The translations under genes were made by a program, and so were the position numbers. Source: JAZKFT01 sp043760535 (lineage in GTDB: Bacteria; Bacteroidota; Bacteroidia; Chitinophagales; Chitinophagaceae). Taken from it: a DNA stretch of 51,404 nucleotides. The notes under the pieces are model-generated. The model made no database searches. It was given only the letters and a program-made list of their open reading frames with translations, and was not told the origin of the DNA. Positions 1 to 7,512 of this stretch are shown in pieces; the stretch's first letter is position 1; each line of letters begins with the position of its first letter. Location: assembly GCA_043760535.1 (NCBI GenBank), contig JAYUOV010000030.1, positions 1 through 51,404 of the forward strand, written 5' to 3'.

Positions 1-110
1 TTCATTTTCATAGCTAAAGCATTACAAAAATTGTGCCAAAAAAGATTGCAAATATATGATTATCAAATACTTAGACTTTAAAGACAGACTCTAATTATAT
101 GCTATGTGCC

Positions 111-135
111 TGAGCGGCAGCCGCCGCTTATTTAT
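111..135 (+). terminator. hairpin followed by T-rich tract, possible terminator of an off-window gene
   Basis: The arms AGCGGC (113-118) and GCCGCT (123-128) pair around a 4-nt loop, and a T-rich stretch follows. It lies just before the first gene, so it may end transcription from an upstream gene outside the window. The T tract is interrupted, which keeps this tentative. Confidence 0.35.
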
Positions 136-171
136 TTTTACTTTATGAACGATTGCCATTATTTTTAAGTA

Positions 172-1161
172 ATGGTAAAAGATGATACTTTATGGAAAGG
201 CATACTTGAAAATGTGTTCGACGATTTTCTGCGGTTCTTTTTTAAAGATGCAGACAACTTATTTGATATGGCAAAGGGCTTTCAGTTTTTGGATAAAGAA
301 TTAGAGCAACTGTTTCCTACATACGAAAAGGATGCTCCAAAATTTGTTGACAAACTAGTAAAAGTATTTACCCGGGAAGGTAAAGAAGAATGGCTGCTGG
401 TACATGTAGAAGTGCAAGGCTACGACGATAAGGACTTTGCAAAACGTATGTTTACCTATTTTTATCGCATTCTTGATAAGTATGCGGTGCCCATTACAGC
501 ATTTGCTATTTTCACAGATACAAAAAAAAGTTTCCATCCCACACAATTCGTTTACGAACACCTTGGAACAAAGTGTACCTATCAGTTTAATACTTACAAA
601 ATATTAGCACAAAATGAGGATTTATTAACACAAGATGAAAACCCTTTTGCTATAGTAGTGCTTACTGTTTTGCTGGCTTTGCAAAAGAAAAAGCTGGCTG
701 ATGAAGATTTGCTGAAGCTTAAAATGCAGGTATTCCGAAATTTATACCGCCGCAACATTAGTGATCAAAAAATGAGGGGCCTCAATACTTTCTTAAATTT
801 ATATGTACGTTTTGCAAAACCGGAAACTAAAGCTAAATTTGAAAAAGAAATACAAACTATTACTTTAAACACAAATACGATGGGCATAGTAGAAATGGTG
901 CTAGAAAGAGCCAAAAAACAGGGACTTCAACAAGGTATAGAGCAAGGTATAGAGCAAGGTATAGAGCAAGGAATAGAGCAGGGAATTGAACAAGGCATAA
1001 AGCAAGGTAAAGGACAAGGGATAGAACAAGGGATAGAGAAAACCAAGCATGAATTTGTTACAAACCTACTTTTGGCAAACAAGTTCTCCACAGCCGAAAT
1101 TGCCAACTTCGCTAATGTAAATGAGACTTATGTATTATTGGTACAGAGTGGGTTACAATAA
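172..1161 (+). CDS. Rpn family recombination-promoting nuclease / PD-(D/E)XK transposase-like protein
   Basis: The 329-residue protein has the Rpn/YhgA-like layout. An N-terminal segment (about 10-35) resembles the DxxFK-type start of this family, here DDFLRFFFKDADNLFDMAKG. The nuclease core contains VHVEVQGYDD near residues 80-90, with the E-x-Q of the PD-(D/E)XK fold. A charged helical C-terminus follows. Residues 251-290 are a run of GIEQ tetrapeptides encoded by a 12-bp DNA repeat. Family members are known as DNA endonucleases that raise RecA-independent recombination and are often mobile. The gene stands alone, followed by a terminator, before mnmE. The last 35 residues (NKFSTAEIANFANVNETYV) look like a small helix-turn-helix, as often seen at the end of these proteins. 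The family is fairly sure; activity is inferred. Confidence 0.82.
   Translation: MVKDDTLWKGILENVFDDFLRFFFKDADNLFDMAKGFQFLDKELEQLFPTYEKDAPKFVDKLVKVFTREGKEEWLLVHVEVQGYDDKDFAKRMFTYFYRILDKYAVPITAFAIFTDTKKSFHPTQFVYEHLGTKCTYQFNTYKILAQNEDLLTQDENPFAIVVLTVLLALQKKKLADEDLLKLKMQVFRNLYRRNISDQKMRGLNTFLNLYVRFAKPETKAKFEKEIQTITLNTNTMGIVEMVLERAKKQGLQQGIEQGIEQGIEQGIEQGIEQGIKQGKGQGIEQGIEKTKHEFVTNLLLANKFSTAEIANFANVNETYVLLVQSGLQ
922..1041 (+). repeat. 12-bp in-frame tandem repeat encoding GIEQ units
   Basis: Ten consecutive 12-bp units run from 922 to 1041. The consensus is GGTATAGAGCAA and three units at 934-969 are identical. Each encodes Gly-Ile-Glu-Gln or a close variant (GLQQ, GIKQ, GKGQ, GIEK). Because the unit is a multiple of three, gain or loss of units changes only the linker length between the nuclease core and the C-terminal helix. 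Confidence 0.95.
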
Positions 1162-1194
1162 TTTCCTAATTTTTTAATTACACTAATCCTACCG

Positions 1195-1220
1195 CCCCCG
1201 ATTTATATTGGGGGTTTTTT
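1195..1220 (+). terminator. Rho-independent terminator after the Rpn gene
   Basis: CCCCC (1195-1199) pairs with GGGGG (1210-1214). The stem extends inward through a G-T and two A-T pairs to a TTAT loop. A run of six T follows (1215-1220). It lies 34 bp after the Rpn stop codon. Confidence 0.8.
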
Positions 1221-1535
1221 ACGGCCTTGAGCATTTCTAGCAGTACATCTCAATCCCCAATACCTAAACTGCCTTTGCTATTAAATACAAAAACGATTTG
1301 GCATAACCCTTTAATCGTTTGCGGTGTAATGGACAAAAATGTACCTATTTACTTTGAACCGATGCCTGAAAAAACTCATCAAGCCCTTATCATTATCGAG
1401 TTTTCAACACTTAAAAATTGGCTTTAGTGTCTCTGAATGTATAAATCTCATGAAATACAGCACCAATAACGAATCCAGCATTTGCAAAGTACATTTTTGT
1501 CCATTAACTCTCGTTAGCTGTATTTTTAACCACTT
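1221..1535. other. 315-bp region without a recognisable gene, upstream of mnmE
   Basis: Two short overlapping open frames occur here but neither has a recognisable sequence and each overlaps the other. The segment probably holds the mnmE promoter; TACATTTTTG near 1490-1499 is close to, but not a match for, the Bacteroidota TAnnTTTG box. Confidence 0.5.
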
Positions 1536-2942
1536 ATGAATACAACATTATCTGGCTGGGACGATACCATTGTGGCCATAGCCACGCCACCCGGCATTGG
1601 TGCCATTGGCATTATACGCCTTAGCGGAAACCAGGCTATCCATATTACCAACGAGCTTTTTGCATCCAAAAATCTATTGTTGCAAAACAGTCATACCCTG
1701 CATGTGGGCTTTTTAAAATACAATGAGGTGTTGCTGGACGAAACAGTAGTTTCCATTTACAAAACCCCTAAAAGCTATACAGGAGAAGATGTAATAGAAA
1801 TAAGCTGCCATGGCTCCGCCTATGTAATGACACAGGTAATGGATGCCTGCATTGCCTTGGGTGCCCGTATGGCGAAGCCTGGAGAATTTACCCAACGGGC
1901 ATTTTTGAATGGCAAATTAGATTTAGCTCAGGCCGAAAGTGTGGCCGACCTGATAGCCGCCGAAACTGGCGCTGTGCAGCAAACGGCCTTACAACAAATG
2001 AAAGGCGGTTTTAGTAAAGACATTAAAGCACTTCGTGAACAACTCATCCATTTTGCAGCATTAATAGAGCTGGAACTGGATTTTGGCGAAGAAGATGTGG
2101 AATTTGCCGACAGGCAAAAGCTACAAACGCTGGTAGATGAAATAATGCTGAGTGTAACCAAACTCATCCATTCTTTTGCCCTTGGTAATATTATAAAAAA
2201 CGGCGTTACAGCCGTAATTGCTGGCCGGCCAAACGCCGGTAAATCCACATTGCTCAATGCCATGCTAAACGAAGAACGGGCTATTGTAACCGATATAGCA
2301 GGCACCACAAGAGATACCATTGAAGAAAAACTAATTGTAGGCGGCATCGTTTTTAGGCTAATAGATACAGCCGGAATTAGAGAAGCCACCGATGCAATAG
2401 AAAAAATAGGCATCGAAAAATCGCTGGAAAAAATTAACGCTGCCAACATACTGATGTACGTTTTTGATGCCAACACCAGCTCCGAATTAGATGTATTGGG
2501 CGACCTGGCACAACTGCAAAAGCAAGGGCAGCAGGTAATATTGGTGGCCAACAAAACGGATACCTGCCACGAACATGTATTGGGTATGCTGAACTACAGC
2601 ATCAACGAAATGATGGGGAATGATTATCCCATTTTCGAAATATCGGCCCTTAACAAAACAAAGGTGGACGAACTGGTAGCATACTTGCCTGCCATGGTGC
2701 TTTCGCATAAAATAAATACCGACCAAACCATAGTAGTAAATGCACGGCACCACGCCGCTTTAAAAAATTGCCAACAAGCTTTACTACGGGTACAGGAAGG
2801 ATTGCAAAGCCAAATCAGCGGCGACCTGCTGGCCCTCGACATCCGCCATGCCCTGCAATCGCTGGCCGAAATAACCGGTGAGATATTGCATGACAGGGAT
2901 ATTCTGGGGACGATATTTGGGAAGTTTTGTATCGGAAAGTAG
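1536..2942 (+). CDS. mnmE: tRNA uridine-5-carboxymethylaminomethyl(34) synthesis GTPase MnmE
   Basis: This GTPase works with MnmG to install the (carboxymethyl)aminomethyl group on the wobble uridine of several tRNAs. The 468 residues match the family length. The N-terminal domain (1-120) carries the start IVAIATPPGIGAIGIIRLSG typical of the tetrahydrofolate-binding fold. A helical domain surrounds the inserted G domain, which has the P-loop GRPNAGKST near residue 230, the TTRDT switch, DTAG and NKTD. The C-terminus ends in FCIGK, the C-x-G-K motif whose Cys is required for catalysis. The ATG at 1536 gives the expected N-terminus. It is a single-copy housekeeping gene and marks the left border of the accessory island. 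Confidence 0.98.
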   Translation: MNTTLSGWDDTIVAIATPPGIGAIGIIRLSGNQAIHITNELFASKNLLLQNSHTLHVGFLKYNEVLLDETVVSIYKTPKSYTGEDVIEISCHGSAYVMTQVMDACIALGARMAKPGEFTQRAFLNGKLDLAQAESVADLIAAETGAVQQTALQQMKGGFSKDIKALREQLIHFAALIELELDFGEEDVEFADRQKLQTLVDEIMLSVTKLIHSFALGNIIKNGVTAVIAGRPNAGKSTLLNAMLNEERAIVTDIAGTTRDTIEEKLIVGGIVFRLIDTAGIREATDAIEKIGIEKSLEKINAANILMYVFDANTSSELDVLGDLAQLQKQGQQVILVANKTDTCHEHVLGMLNYSINEMMGNDYPIFEISALNKTKVDELVAYLPAMVLSHKINTDQTIVVNARHHAALKNCQQALLRVQEGLQSQISGDLLALDIRHALQSLAEITGEILHDRDILGTIFGKFCIGK

Positions 2943-2984
2943 GAAGACTTATTACCTATTTACAACGGCTATCCATTTTATAGT

Positions 2985-3005
2985 AAAGTAATAGCCTTAC
3001 TTTTT
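2985..3005 (+). terminator. possible terminator after mnmE
   Basis: AAAGTAA (2985-2991) pairs with TTACTTT (2997-3003) around TAGCC, and T residues follow. The stem is short and AT-rich, so the call is weak. Confidence 0.35.
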
Positions 3006-3068
3006 AATTTTATTGTCAAGTTTTAGCTTTACATTTATTTCATTAAAGTCAAACTATAACTTTACTTT

Positions 3069-3527
3069 ATGGCAAATAAATCTTTACAACTACAACAGCT
3101 AAATACTAAAATGTTGGGCTTTGCCACCTTACGACAGGCGGCTGTACCACCTACAGGTTGGATAAAAGCTATCCGTACAGCTATTGGTATGTCTATGCAG
3201 CAGTTAGGCAACAAACTTTTGGTAACCAAACAAGGGATACAGGATATGGAGAAACGGGAAAAAGACGGTTCCATTACCATTAGATCGCTGAGGGAAACAG
3301 GCAGGGCATTGGATATGCAACTGGTATATGGCTTTGTGCCAAACGACGGCTCTTTAGATGCTTTGATTGAAAAAAGGGCTTCTGAGATAGCCACAACAAT
3401 TGTATTGCGTACTGCAAATACAATGAAACTGGAAGATCAGGCTAATACCGATCAGCGTATTGAAAAGGCTATAAAAGAAAGAACTGCATCTATTAAAAAT
3501 GAAATGCCTAAAATTTTATGGGATTAG
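3069..3527 (+). CDS. mobile mystery protein A (helix-turn-helix)
   Basis: The 152-residue protein matches the family named mobile mystery protein A: a helical N-terminus with PPTGWIKAIRTAIGMSMQQL, an XRE-like helix-turn-helix at about 35-75 (MQQLGNKLLVTKQGIQDMEK, then a strand with ITIRSLRETGRALDMQLVY), and a charged helical tail. It probably binds DNA and represses its own operon. Its last 10 bases overlap the start of the Fic-domain gene (mobile mystery protein B), so the two are translationally coupled, as is usual for this pair. The layout resembles an antitoxin-toxin operon, but no toxin activity has been shown from this sequence. Identity of the pair is fairly sure; function is inferred. 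Confidence 0.88.
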   Translation: MANKSLQLQQLNTKMLGFATLRQAAVPPTGWIKAIRTAIGMSMQQLGNKLLVTKQGIQDMEKREKDGSITIRSLRETGRALDMQLVYGFVPNDGSLDALIEKRASEIATTIVLRTANTMKLEDQANTDQRIEKAIKERTASIKNEMPKILWD

Positions 3528-4114
3528 ATGTAGACTATACAGGTGGGCAAACGCCTTTAGACGAAGAAGAAAAAGAAGGATTACTGATTGCCACAATTGC
3601 CACAAGAGGAGAGTTAGACGAGTTTGAGCAGCAAAACATTGAACAGGCAGTACTGTGGACATTAAGTCGTTCTTTTAAGCCGGAGGTAATATTTACAGAG
3701 GCATTTATCCGAATGGTGCATAAGCGAATGTATGCTGATGTTTGGGCATGGGCCGGGGAGTTTAGGAAAACCAACAAAAACATTGGTGTAGATAAATGGC
3801 AAATACCTACCGAACTAAAATGCCTGTTGGATGATGCCCTTTACTGGCATGTAAATAAAACCCACCTACCCAATGAAATAGCTATAAGGTTCAAGCATCG
3901 CATTGTTAGTATTCATTGTTTTGCAAATGGTAACGGAAGGCATAGCAGGTTAATGGCTGATATTATCATTGAAAATATATACAAGCAGCCGGTTTTTAGT
4001 TGGGGAGCTGCCAACCTTTCCGGCGAAGGCGATAACAGAACGACATACCTCAAAGCAGTTAAAGCCGCAGACAAAGGCGATTATAGTTTGTTGATGGCTT
4101 TTGCAAGGTCTTAG
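3518..4114 (+). CDS. mobile mystery protein B (Fic domain)
   Basis: The 198-residue protein has a Fic core with HCFANGNGR at residues 133-141. In canonical Fic AMP-transferases the motif is HPFx(D/E)GNGR. Here the Pro is Cys and the metal-binding Asp/Glu is Asn, although the catalytic His, the GNGR anion hole and the surrounding helices are kept. Other family signatures are the flap region WAWAGEFRKTNKNIGV (76-91) and RHSRLMADI after the motif. The Asn is usual for this subfamily, so it may use a different chemistry or lack AMPylation. It overlaps the upstream HTH gene by 10 bases. It is the likely effector of a TA-like pair at the start of the defence island. Confidence 0.87.
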   Translation: MGLDVDYTGGQTPLDEEEKEGLLIATIATRGELDEFEQQNIEQAVLWTLSRSFKPEVIFTEAFIRMVHKRMYADVWAWAGEFRKTNKNIGVDKWQIPTELKCLLDDALYWHVNKTHLPNEIAIRFKHRIVSIHCFANGNGRHSRLMADIIIENIYKQPVFSWGAANLSGEGDNRTTYLKAVKAADKGDYSLLMAFARS

Positions 4115-4217
4115 ACATTGCAACTATGGCAATAGAATTATCCAATATGTTTTTTTGCGGCTTATATTTAGCGATACCAGATACGGCAAGGCTTTCAGCC
4201 CATCAAAAAACCGGTAT

Positions 4218-4331
4218 AATCATAGTTTAAAAAAATGTTTGAACTATGATTGATTTGATGAAATGAATACTAAGATTACAAGAAGGATTGAAGTTTCGTA
4301 GCCCATCCAAAAATCAATCAAATTATAGTTA
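4218..4331. repeat. palindromic intergenic repeat
   Basis: AATCATAGTT (4218-4227) and AACTATGATT (4242-4251) form a perfect 10-bp inverted repeat. A third, degenerate copy in inverted orientation lies at 4313-4331 (AATCAATCAAATTATAGTT). The region between 4115 and 4427 has no other gene. AT-rich repeats of this type, with TATGATT and GATTTGATG words, are common between genes in Bacteroidota; the assignment to a repeat family is from memory and not verified. Confidence 0.6.
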
Positions 4332-4427
4332 AAAAAAAGGCAGCTATAAATATGCGGTGGCACACTTGTGCTAAAAACATTTAGCCATACATTGCCCATA
4401 CATAAAACAGCCTTGCCAATAACCCTT

Positions 4428-6524
4428 ATGAACAAAACCGACCTGATACAAAAACTAAAAACCCTGGAAGGCCTTACCGCTGCTGAAAAGGCCGACCTGA
4501 TAAACCTGGTAAACACCAATAAAAAATATGGCCTGGTGTGGGAAGATAAACCCGAAGAAGTAGAGGAGCAACTACGGCAGCACCTGCCCGTATTGCAGGA
4601 AGTGGTGGAGAAAAGAATATTGGCCTCCCAAGCAGCCTCCCCAACCCCTGCAAAGGAGGGGTTAAAGGCCGCCGAAAAAGCAAATCCATCCCTGTTTGCA
4701 GCAGAAGAGGCTCTGGAAAATCTTGTACCATCCCAAAATCCTATAAATCCTCAAAATCCTAGTACCCCGCCTAACCACATACTAATAGAAGGCGACAACC
4801 TGCATGCACTAACCGCACTAAGCTTTACCCACGAAGGCAAAATAGATGTGATATATATAGACCCGCCTTACAATACCGGTAAAGAAAATGAATTTCGATA
4901 TAACGATAAGTGGATTTTGGAAGGTGACCCTTTTAGACATTCAACTTGGCTTTCGTTTGTAATTAAACGCCTAAAGATTGCTAAAAGTCTTTTAAGTGAG
5001 ACAGGAGTGATTATAATACACATTGATGAAAATGAATTTGACGCATTGAATCTGTTATTAGAAACGGAGATTTTTAGTGAAGAAAATTCGTTAGGGCAGA
5101 TAATATGGAATAAGCAAAATCCCAAAGGTGATGCTAAGGAAGTAGCATCCATGCATGAGTATATATTGATTTATTGTAAAAATATTGTAGCCTTTAAGTC
5201 AATGGAGGATGCACTATTACGACTTAAGCCAAATGCACAAAAAATTCTAAAAAAGGCTAAAAAACTGTTTTCTAAAATGGGTAAAACTGAAGTTCCCGAG
5301 GAGATTAGAGAAGTTATGAAACCATTCAATTTTCAAAAGGATATACTGAAAGATTTTGAAGTAAAGTATGACTTGGATTTAATCAACAAGGAGTTTCAAT
5401 CGTGGTTAAGCAGACAAGATTTTTCAGGTGGAGAGAAAGCCTATAAATTCATAGATAAGCAAGGGCAATGTTATCGTGGTGTTTCTATGGCTTGGCCTAA
5501 TAAAGAAGTTGCCCCTGATGATTATTGGATTCCATTAGTACATCCTATTACAGGACAAAATTGCCCTGTTCCAAATAGAGGTTGGAGAAATCCAAGTACT
5601 ACAATGAAGAAATTAATAAAAAATGATTTGATTTTATTCGGAGAAGATGAATTGAAACAGCCAGAACGTAAGTATCTATTAGCTGAAAATATATCTGAAA
5701 ATACTCCCTCTATATTTAATTGTGGCGCTAGTGACGATGATTTATTCAATAATTTGAAAATATCCTTCCCATATCCGAAACCAGTAGAAGTTGCAGGTTA
5801 TTTTTTACAAAGCATTCACCCGAATCCTAAAAGCATCCTCGACTTTTTCGCTGGTTCCGGCACCACTCTACATGCTACTATGCAGCTAAATGCAGAAGAT
5901 GGCGGCAATCGCCAATGCATATTGGTTACCAATAACGAAAACAATATTTGCGAAGAAGTAACCTACGAACGTAACAAGCGGGTAATACAGGGTTATACAA
6001 ATGCCAAAGGGCTTAGGGTAGAAGGTTTAGGGAATAACAACTTGAGGTACTACCAAAGCCTTTTTGTACCCGCCAGTAAAAGCGAAGCCAATAAGCGGCT
6101 GCTAACCAATACCAGTACCGATTTATTGTGCATTAAAGAAGATTGCTACGATGATATTACAGAGGCACAAGGCTTTAGCAGCAGGCAATGCCGCATATTT
6201 ACCAATGCCGCCGGCCAATACTTGCTGGTAATATACCACAGCCGCCAACTAGCCCAAACCTGCGAAGCGTTAATAGCCTGGACACAAGCCTTGCCACCCA
6301 CCACCACCCCCATAAAACTCTATGCTTTTAGCCCCGAAAAAGATACCCTGGCCGAAGACTTTGCCGAAGTGGCCGACCGCATAGAAGCCGTGCCCCTGCC
6401 CGAAGCTATTTACAATGCTTACAGAGCCACTTTTAAAACCCTTAAGATAGACAGGCAACTAATTACCCCCGAACAGGTAGCAGCCAACAAGGAGCCAGAA
6501 TTATTTGATGGGGCGGATGGTTGA
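4428..6524 (+). CDS. mod: type III restriction-modification system, DNA methyltransferase (Mod) subunit
   Basis: The enzyme is an N6-adenine or N4-cytosine methyltransferase. DPPYNTG (motif IV, residues 145-151) comes before DFFAGSGTT (motif I, 472-480), which is the beta-group order used by type III Mod subunits. The long segment between them contains the target recognition region. I prefer ATG 4428 (MNKTDLIQKLK) over the upstream 4368 start because MNKTDLIQ-type starts are usual in this family; this gives 698 residues. The linker at residues 65-115 is rich in Pro, Ala and Asn and is encoded by intergenic-type repeats. The partner res gene lies 988 bp downstream, separated by a REP/RAYT element. 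Family assignment is firm; specificity cannot be read. Confidence 0.93.
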   Translation: MNKTDLIQKLKTLEGLTAAEKADLINLVNTNKKYGLVWEDKPEEVEEQLRQHLPVLQEVVEKRILASQAASPTPAKEGLKAAEKANPSLFAAEEALENLVPSQNPINPQNPSTPPNHILIEGDNLHALTALSFTHEGKIDVIYIDPPYNTGKENEFRYNDKWILEGDPFRHSTWLSFVIKRLKIAKSLLSETGVIIIHIDENEFDALNLLLETEIFSEENSLGQIIWNKQNPKGDAKEVASMHEYILIYCKNIVAFKSMEDALLRLKPNAQKILKKAKKLFSKMGKTEVPEEIREVMKPFNFQKDILKDFEVKYDLDLINKEFQSWLSRQDFSGGEKAYKFIDKQGQCYRGVSMAWPNKEVAPDDYWIPLVHPITGQNCPVPNRGWRNPSTTMKKLIKNDLILFGEDELKQPERKYLLAENISENTPSIFNCGASDDDLFNNLKISFPYPKPVEVAGYFLQSIHPNPKSILDFFAGSGTTLHATMQLNAEDGGNRQCILVTNNENNICEEVTYERNKRVIQGYTNAKGLRVEGLGNNNLRYYQSLFVPASKSEANKRLLTNTSTDLLCIKEDCYDDITEAQGFSSRQCRIFTNAAGQYLLVIYHSRQLAQTCEALIAWTQALPPTTTPIKLYAFSPEKDTLAEDFAEVADRIEAVPLPEAIYNAYRATFKTLKIDRQLITPEQVAANKEPELFDGADG
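4636..4765 (+). repeat. two intergenic-type repeat segments inside the mod coding sequence
   Basis: At 4643-4663 AACCCCT pairs with AGGGGTT around GCAAAGG, giving a CCTCCCCAACCCCT...AGGAGGGG element. At 4735-4760 the word AAATCCT or AATCCT is repeated (ATCCTATAAATCCTCAAAATCCT). Both resemble repeats that normally sit between Bacteroidota genes, but here they are read in frame as SPTPAKEGLKA and PINPQNPSTPP. Confidence 0.55.
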
Positions 6525-6557
6525 TTTTTTCTGGTTTGATTTTCATGGGTTGCTTTT

Positions 6558-6752
6558 CCATGGGTTGCACCCATGGGTTGCACCCATGGTTATTGTAGTT
6601 CAACCCCATTCGGGGTTGTGTGGAGGCGATTGTCGTGTTTTCGGTGGGTTGGTTTTCCATTGGTTGTGTTGGTTTTGCGTGGGTTGCACGCATGTGTTGC
6701 TTTTCCATGGGTTGCACCCATGGTTATTATAGTTCAACCCCATTCGGGGTTG
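6558..6752 (+). repeat. REP-like palindromes, left cluster
   Basis: Two copies of a composite unit occur. Hairpin A, CCATGGGTTGCACCCATGG, is at 6558-6576 (with an overlapping second copy at 6571-6589) and 6705-6723. An 11-bp spacer TTATTRTAGTT follows. Hairpin B, CAACCCCATTCGGGGTTG, is at 6601-6618 and 6735-6752. A degenerate hairpin A lies at about 6677-6695. The short open frames read through this stretch are products of the repeats, not genes. Confidence 0.9.
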
Positions 6753-6805
6753 TCAATTTTTGTATTTATTTTTCGGTATGTTGTGTATTGTTAATTATGT
6801 TTTAT

Positions 6806-6897
6806 AACCCCGAATGGGGTTAAACAATAATAGCCGTGGGTGCAACCCACGGAAAACACGTTAATCACCTCCACACAACCCCGAATGGGGTTGAACA
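6806..6897 (-). repeat. REP-like palindromes, right cluster in inverted orientation
   Basis: Hairpin B appears as AACCCCGAATGGGGTT (6806-6821) and as CAACCCCGAATGGGGTTG (6876-6893). A variant hairpin A, CCGTGGGTGCAACCCACGG, is at 6834-6852. The order is the reverse complement of the left cluster. The stretch 6852-6897 also matches the reverse complement of 6597-6642, including the CACCTCCACACAACCCC flank, so the two clusters form a long inverted pair. Confidence 0.88.
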
Positions 6898-6961
6898 AAA
6901 ATCGATTACAGCGTATGTATCTTAAAAACAACTAAATTTCTACCGTAAAAACAAATACGTA

Positions 6962-7408
6962 ATGGGCACCTACAGGCAAATTCTTTATCAAATTGTATTT
7001 AGTACAAAAAACAGAATACCAGCCATAACACCCACACACGAAAACGAATTGTATAAATATATTTGGGGTATTACCAAGGCCAATAATTGTGTATTGTATC
7101 GCATTAACGGTATAGAAGACCATATTCATATTTTTTCTGATTTGCACCCCAGCGTTTGTTTAGCCGATTATGTAAAAAATATTAAAGTAGCCAGTAGTTT
7201 ATGGATAAAAAAAGAAAAGATATTTCCTGAATTCTATGGCTGGCAAGATGGGTATGGGGCATTTACCTACACCATAAACGAAAAACAAAGGGTAATAGAC
7301 TATATTAAAAACCAGAAAGAACATCATAAAAAGGAAATTTTTTTAGATGAATACCGGCGATTATTGATAGAACACGGAATAGATTTTGACGAAAAACATT
7401 TATTGTGA
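6962..7408 (+). CDS. IS200/IS605-like transposase, REP-associated tyrosine transposase (RAYT) type
   Basis: The 148-residue protein is a Y1-transposase-like HUH enzyme. It starts with the beta-strand YRQILYQIVFSTKNR (4-18), typical of IS200 TnpA and RAYTs. The metal-binding motif HIH is at residues 54-56 (GIEDHIHIFSDL). The probable nucleophile is Tyr114 in VIDYIKNQKEHHKK, with Gln118 on the same helix. Family members cut single-stranded DNA hairpins and mobilise IS ends or REP sequences. The gene follows directly on REP-like palindromes and has no partner tnpB, which favours a RAYT-like domesticated enzyme over a free IS. The whole block (about 6525-7512) lies between mod and res. The motifs appear intact, so the protein may be active. 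Confidence 0.87.
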   Translation: MGTYRQILYQIVFSTKNRIPAITPTHENELYKYIWGITKANNCVLYRINGIEDHIHIFSDLHPSVCLADYVKNIKVASSLWIKKEKIFPEFYGWQDGYGAFTYTINEKQRVIDYIKNQKEHHKKEIFLDEYRRLLIEHGIDFDEKHLL

Positions 7409-7512
7409 AAACAGCTAATCGTAAACAATTACATTAAATAAGCACTTAAGCGAATACGCATGTAGTATATGGAATACTGCATAAAACAACACCTGCCAAG
7501 CCGCACCTACTC

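Noticed and set aside
1928..2554. Long minus-strand open frame inside mnmE
   Set aside because: It is antisense to a certain gene, and its Ser/Ala-rich composition is what antisense reading produces.
6505..6823. Three overlapping plus-strand open frames with repeated MGCTHGY-like sequence
   Set aside because: They are translations of the REP-like palindromes in three frames, not proteins.
6558..6897. CRISPR array
   Set aside because: The repeats are palindromes in both orientations with irregular spacing and no unique spacers; no cas genes are present.
6962..7408. Complete IS200 with left and right ends
   Set aside because: The palindromes upstream are multi-copy REP-like units in both orientations and no matching right end was seen after the gene, so a RAYT-type gene is a better description.
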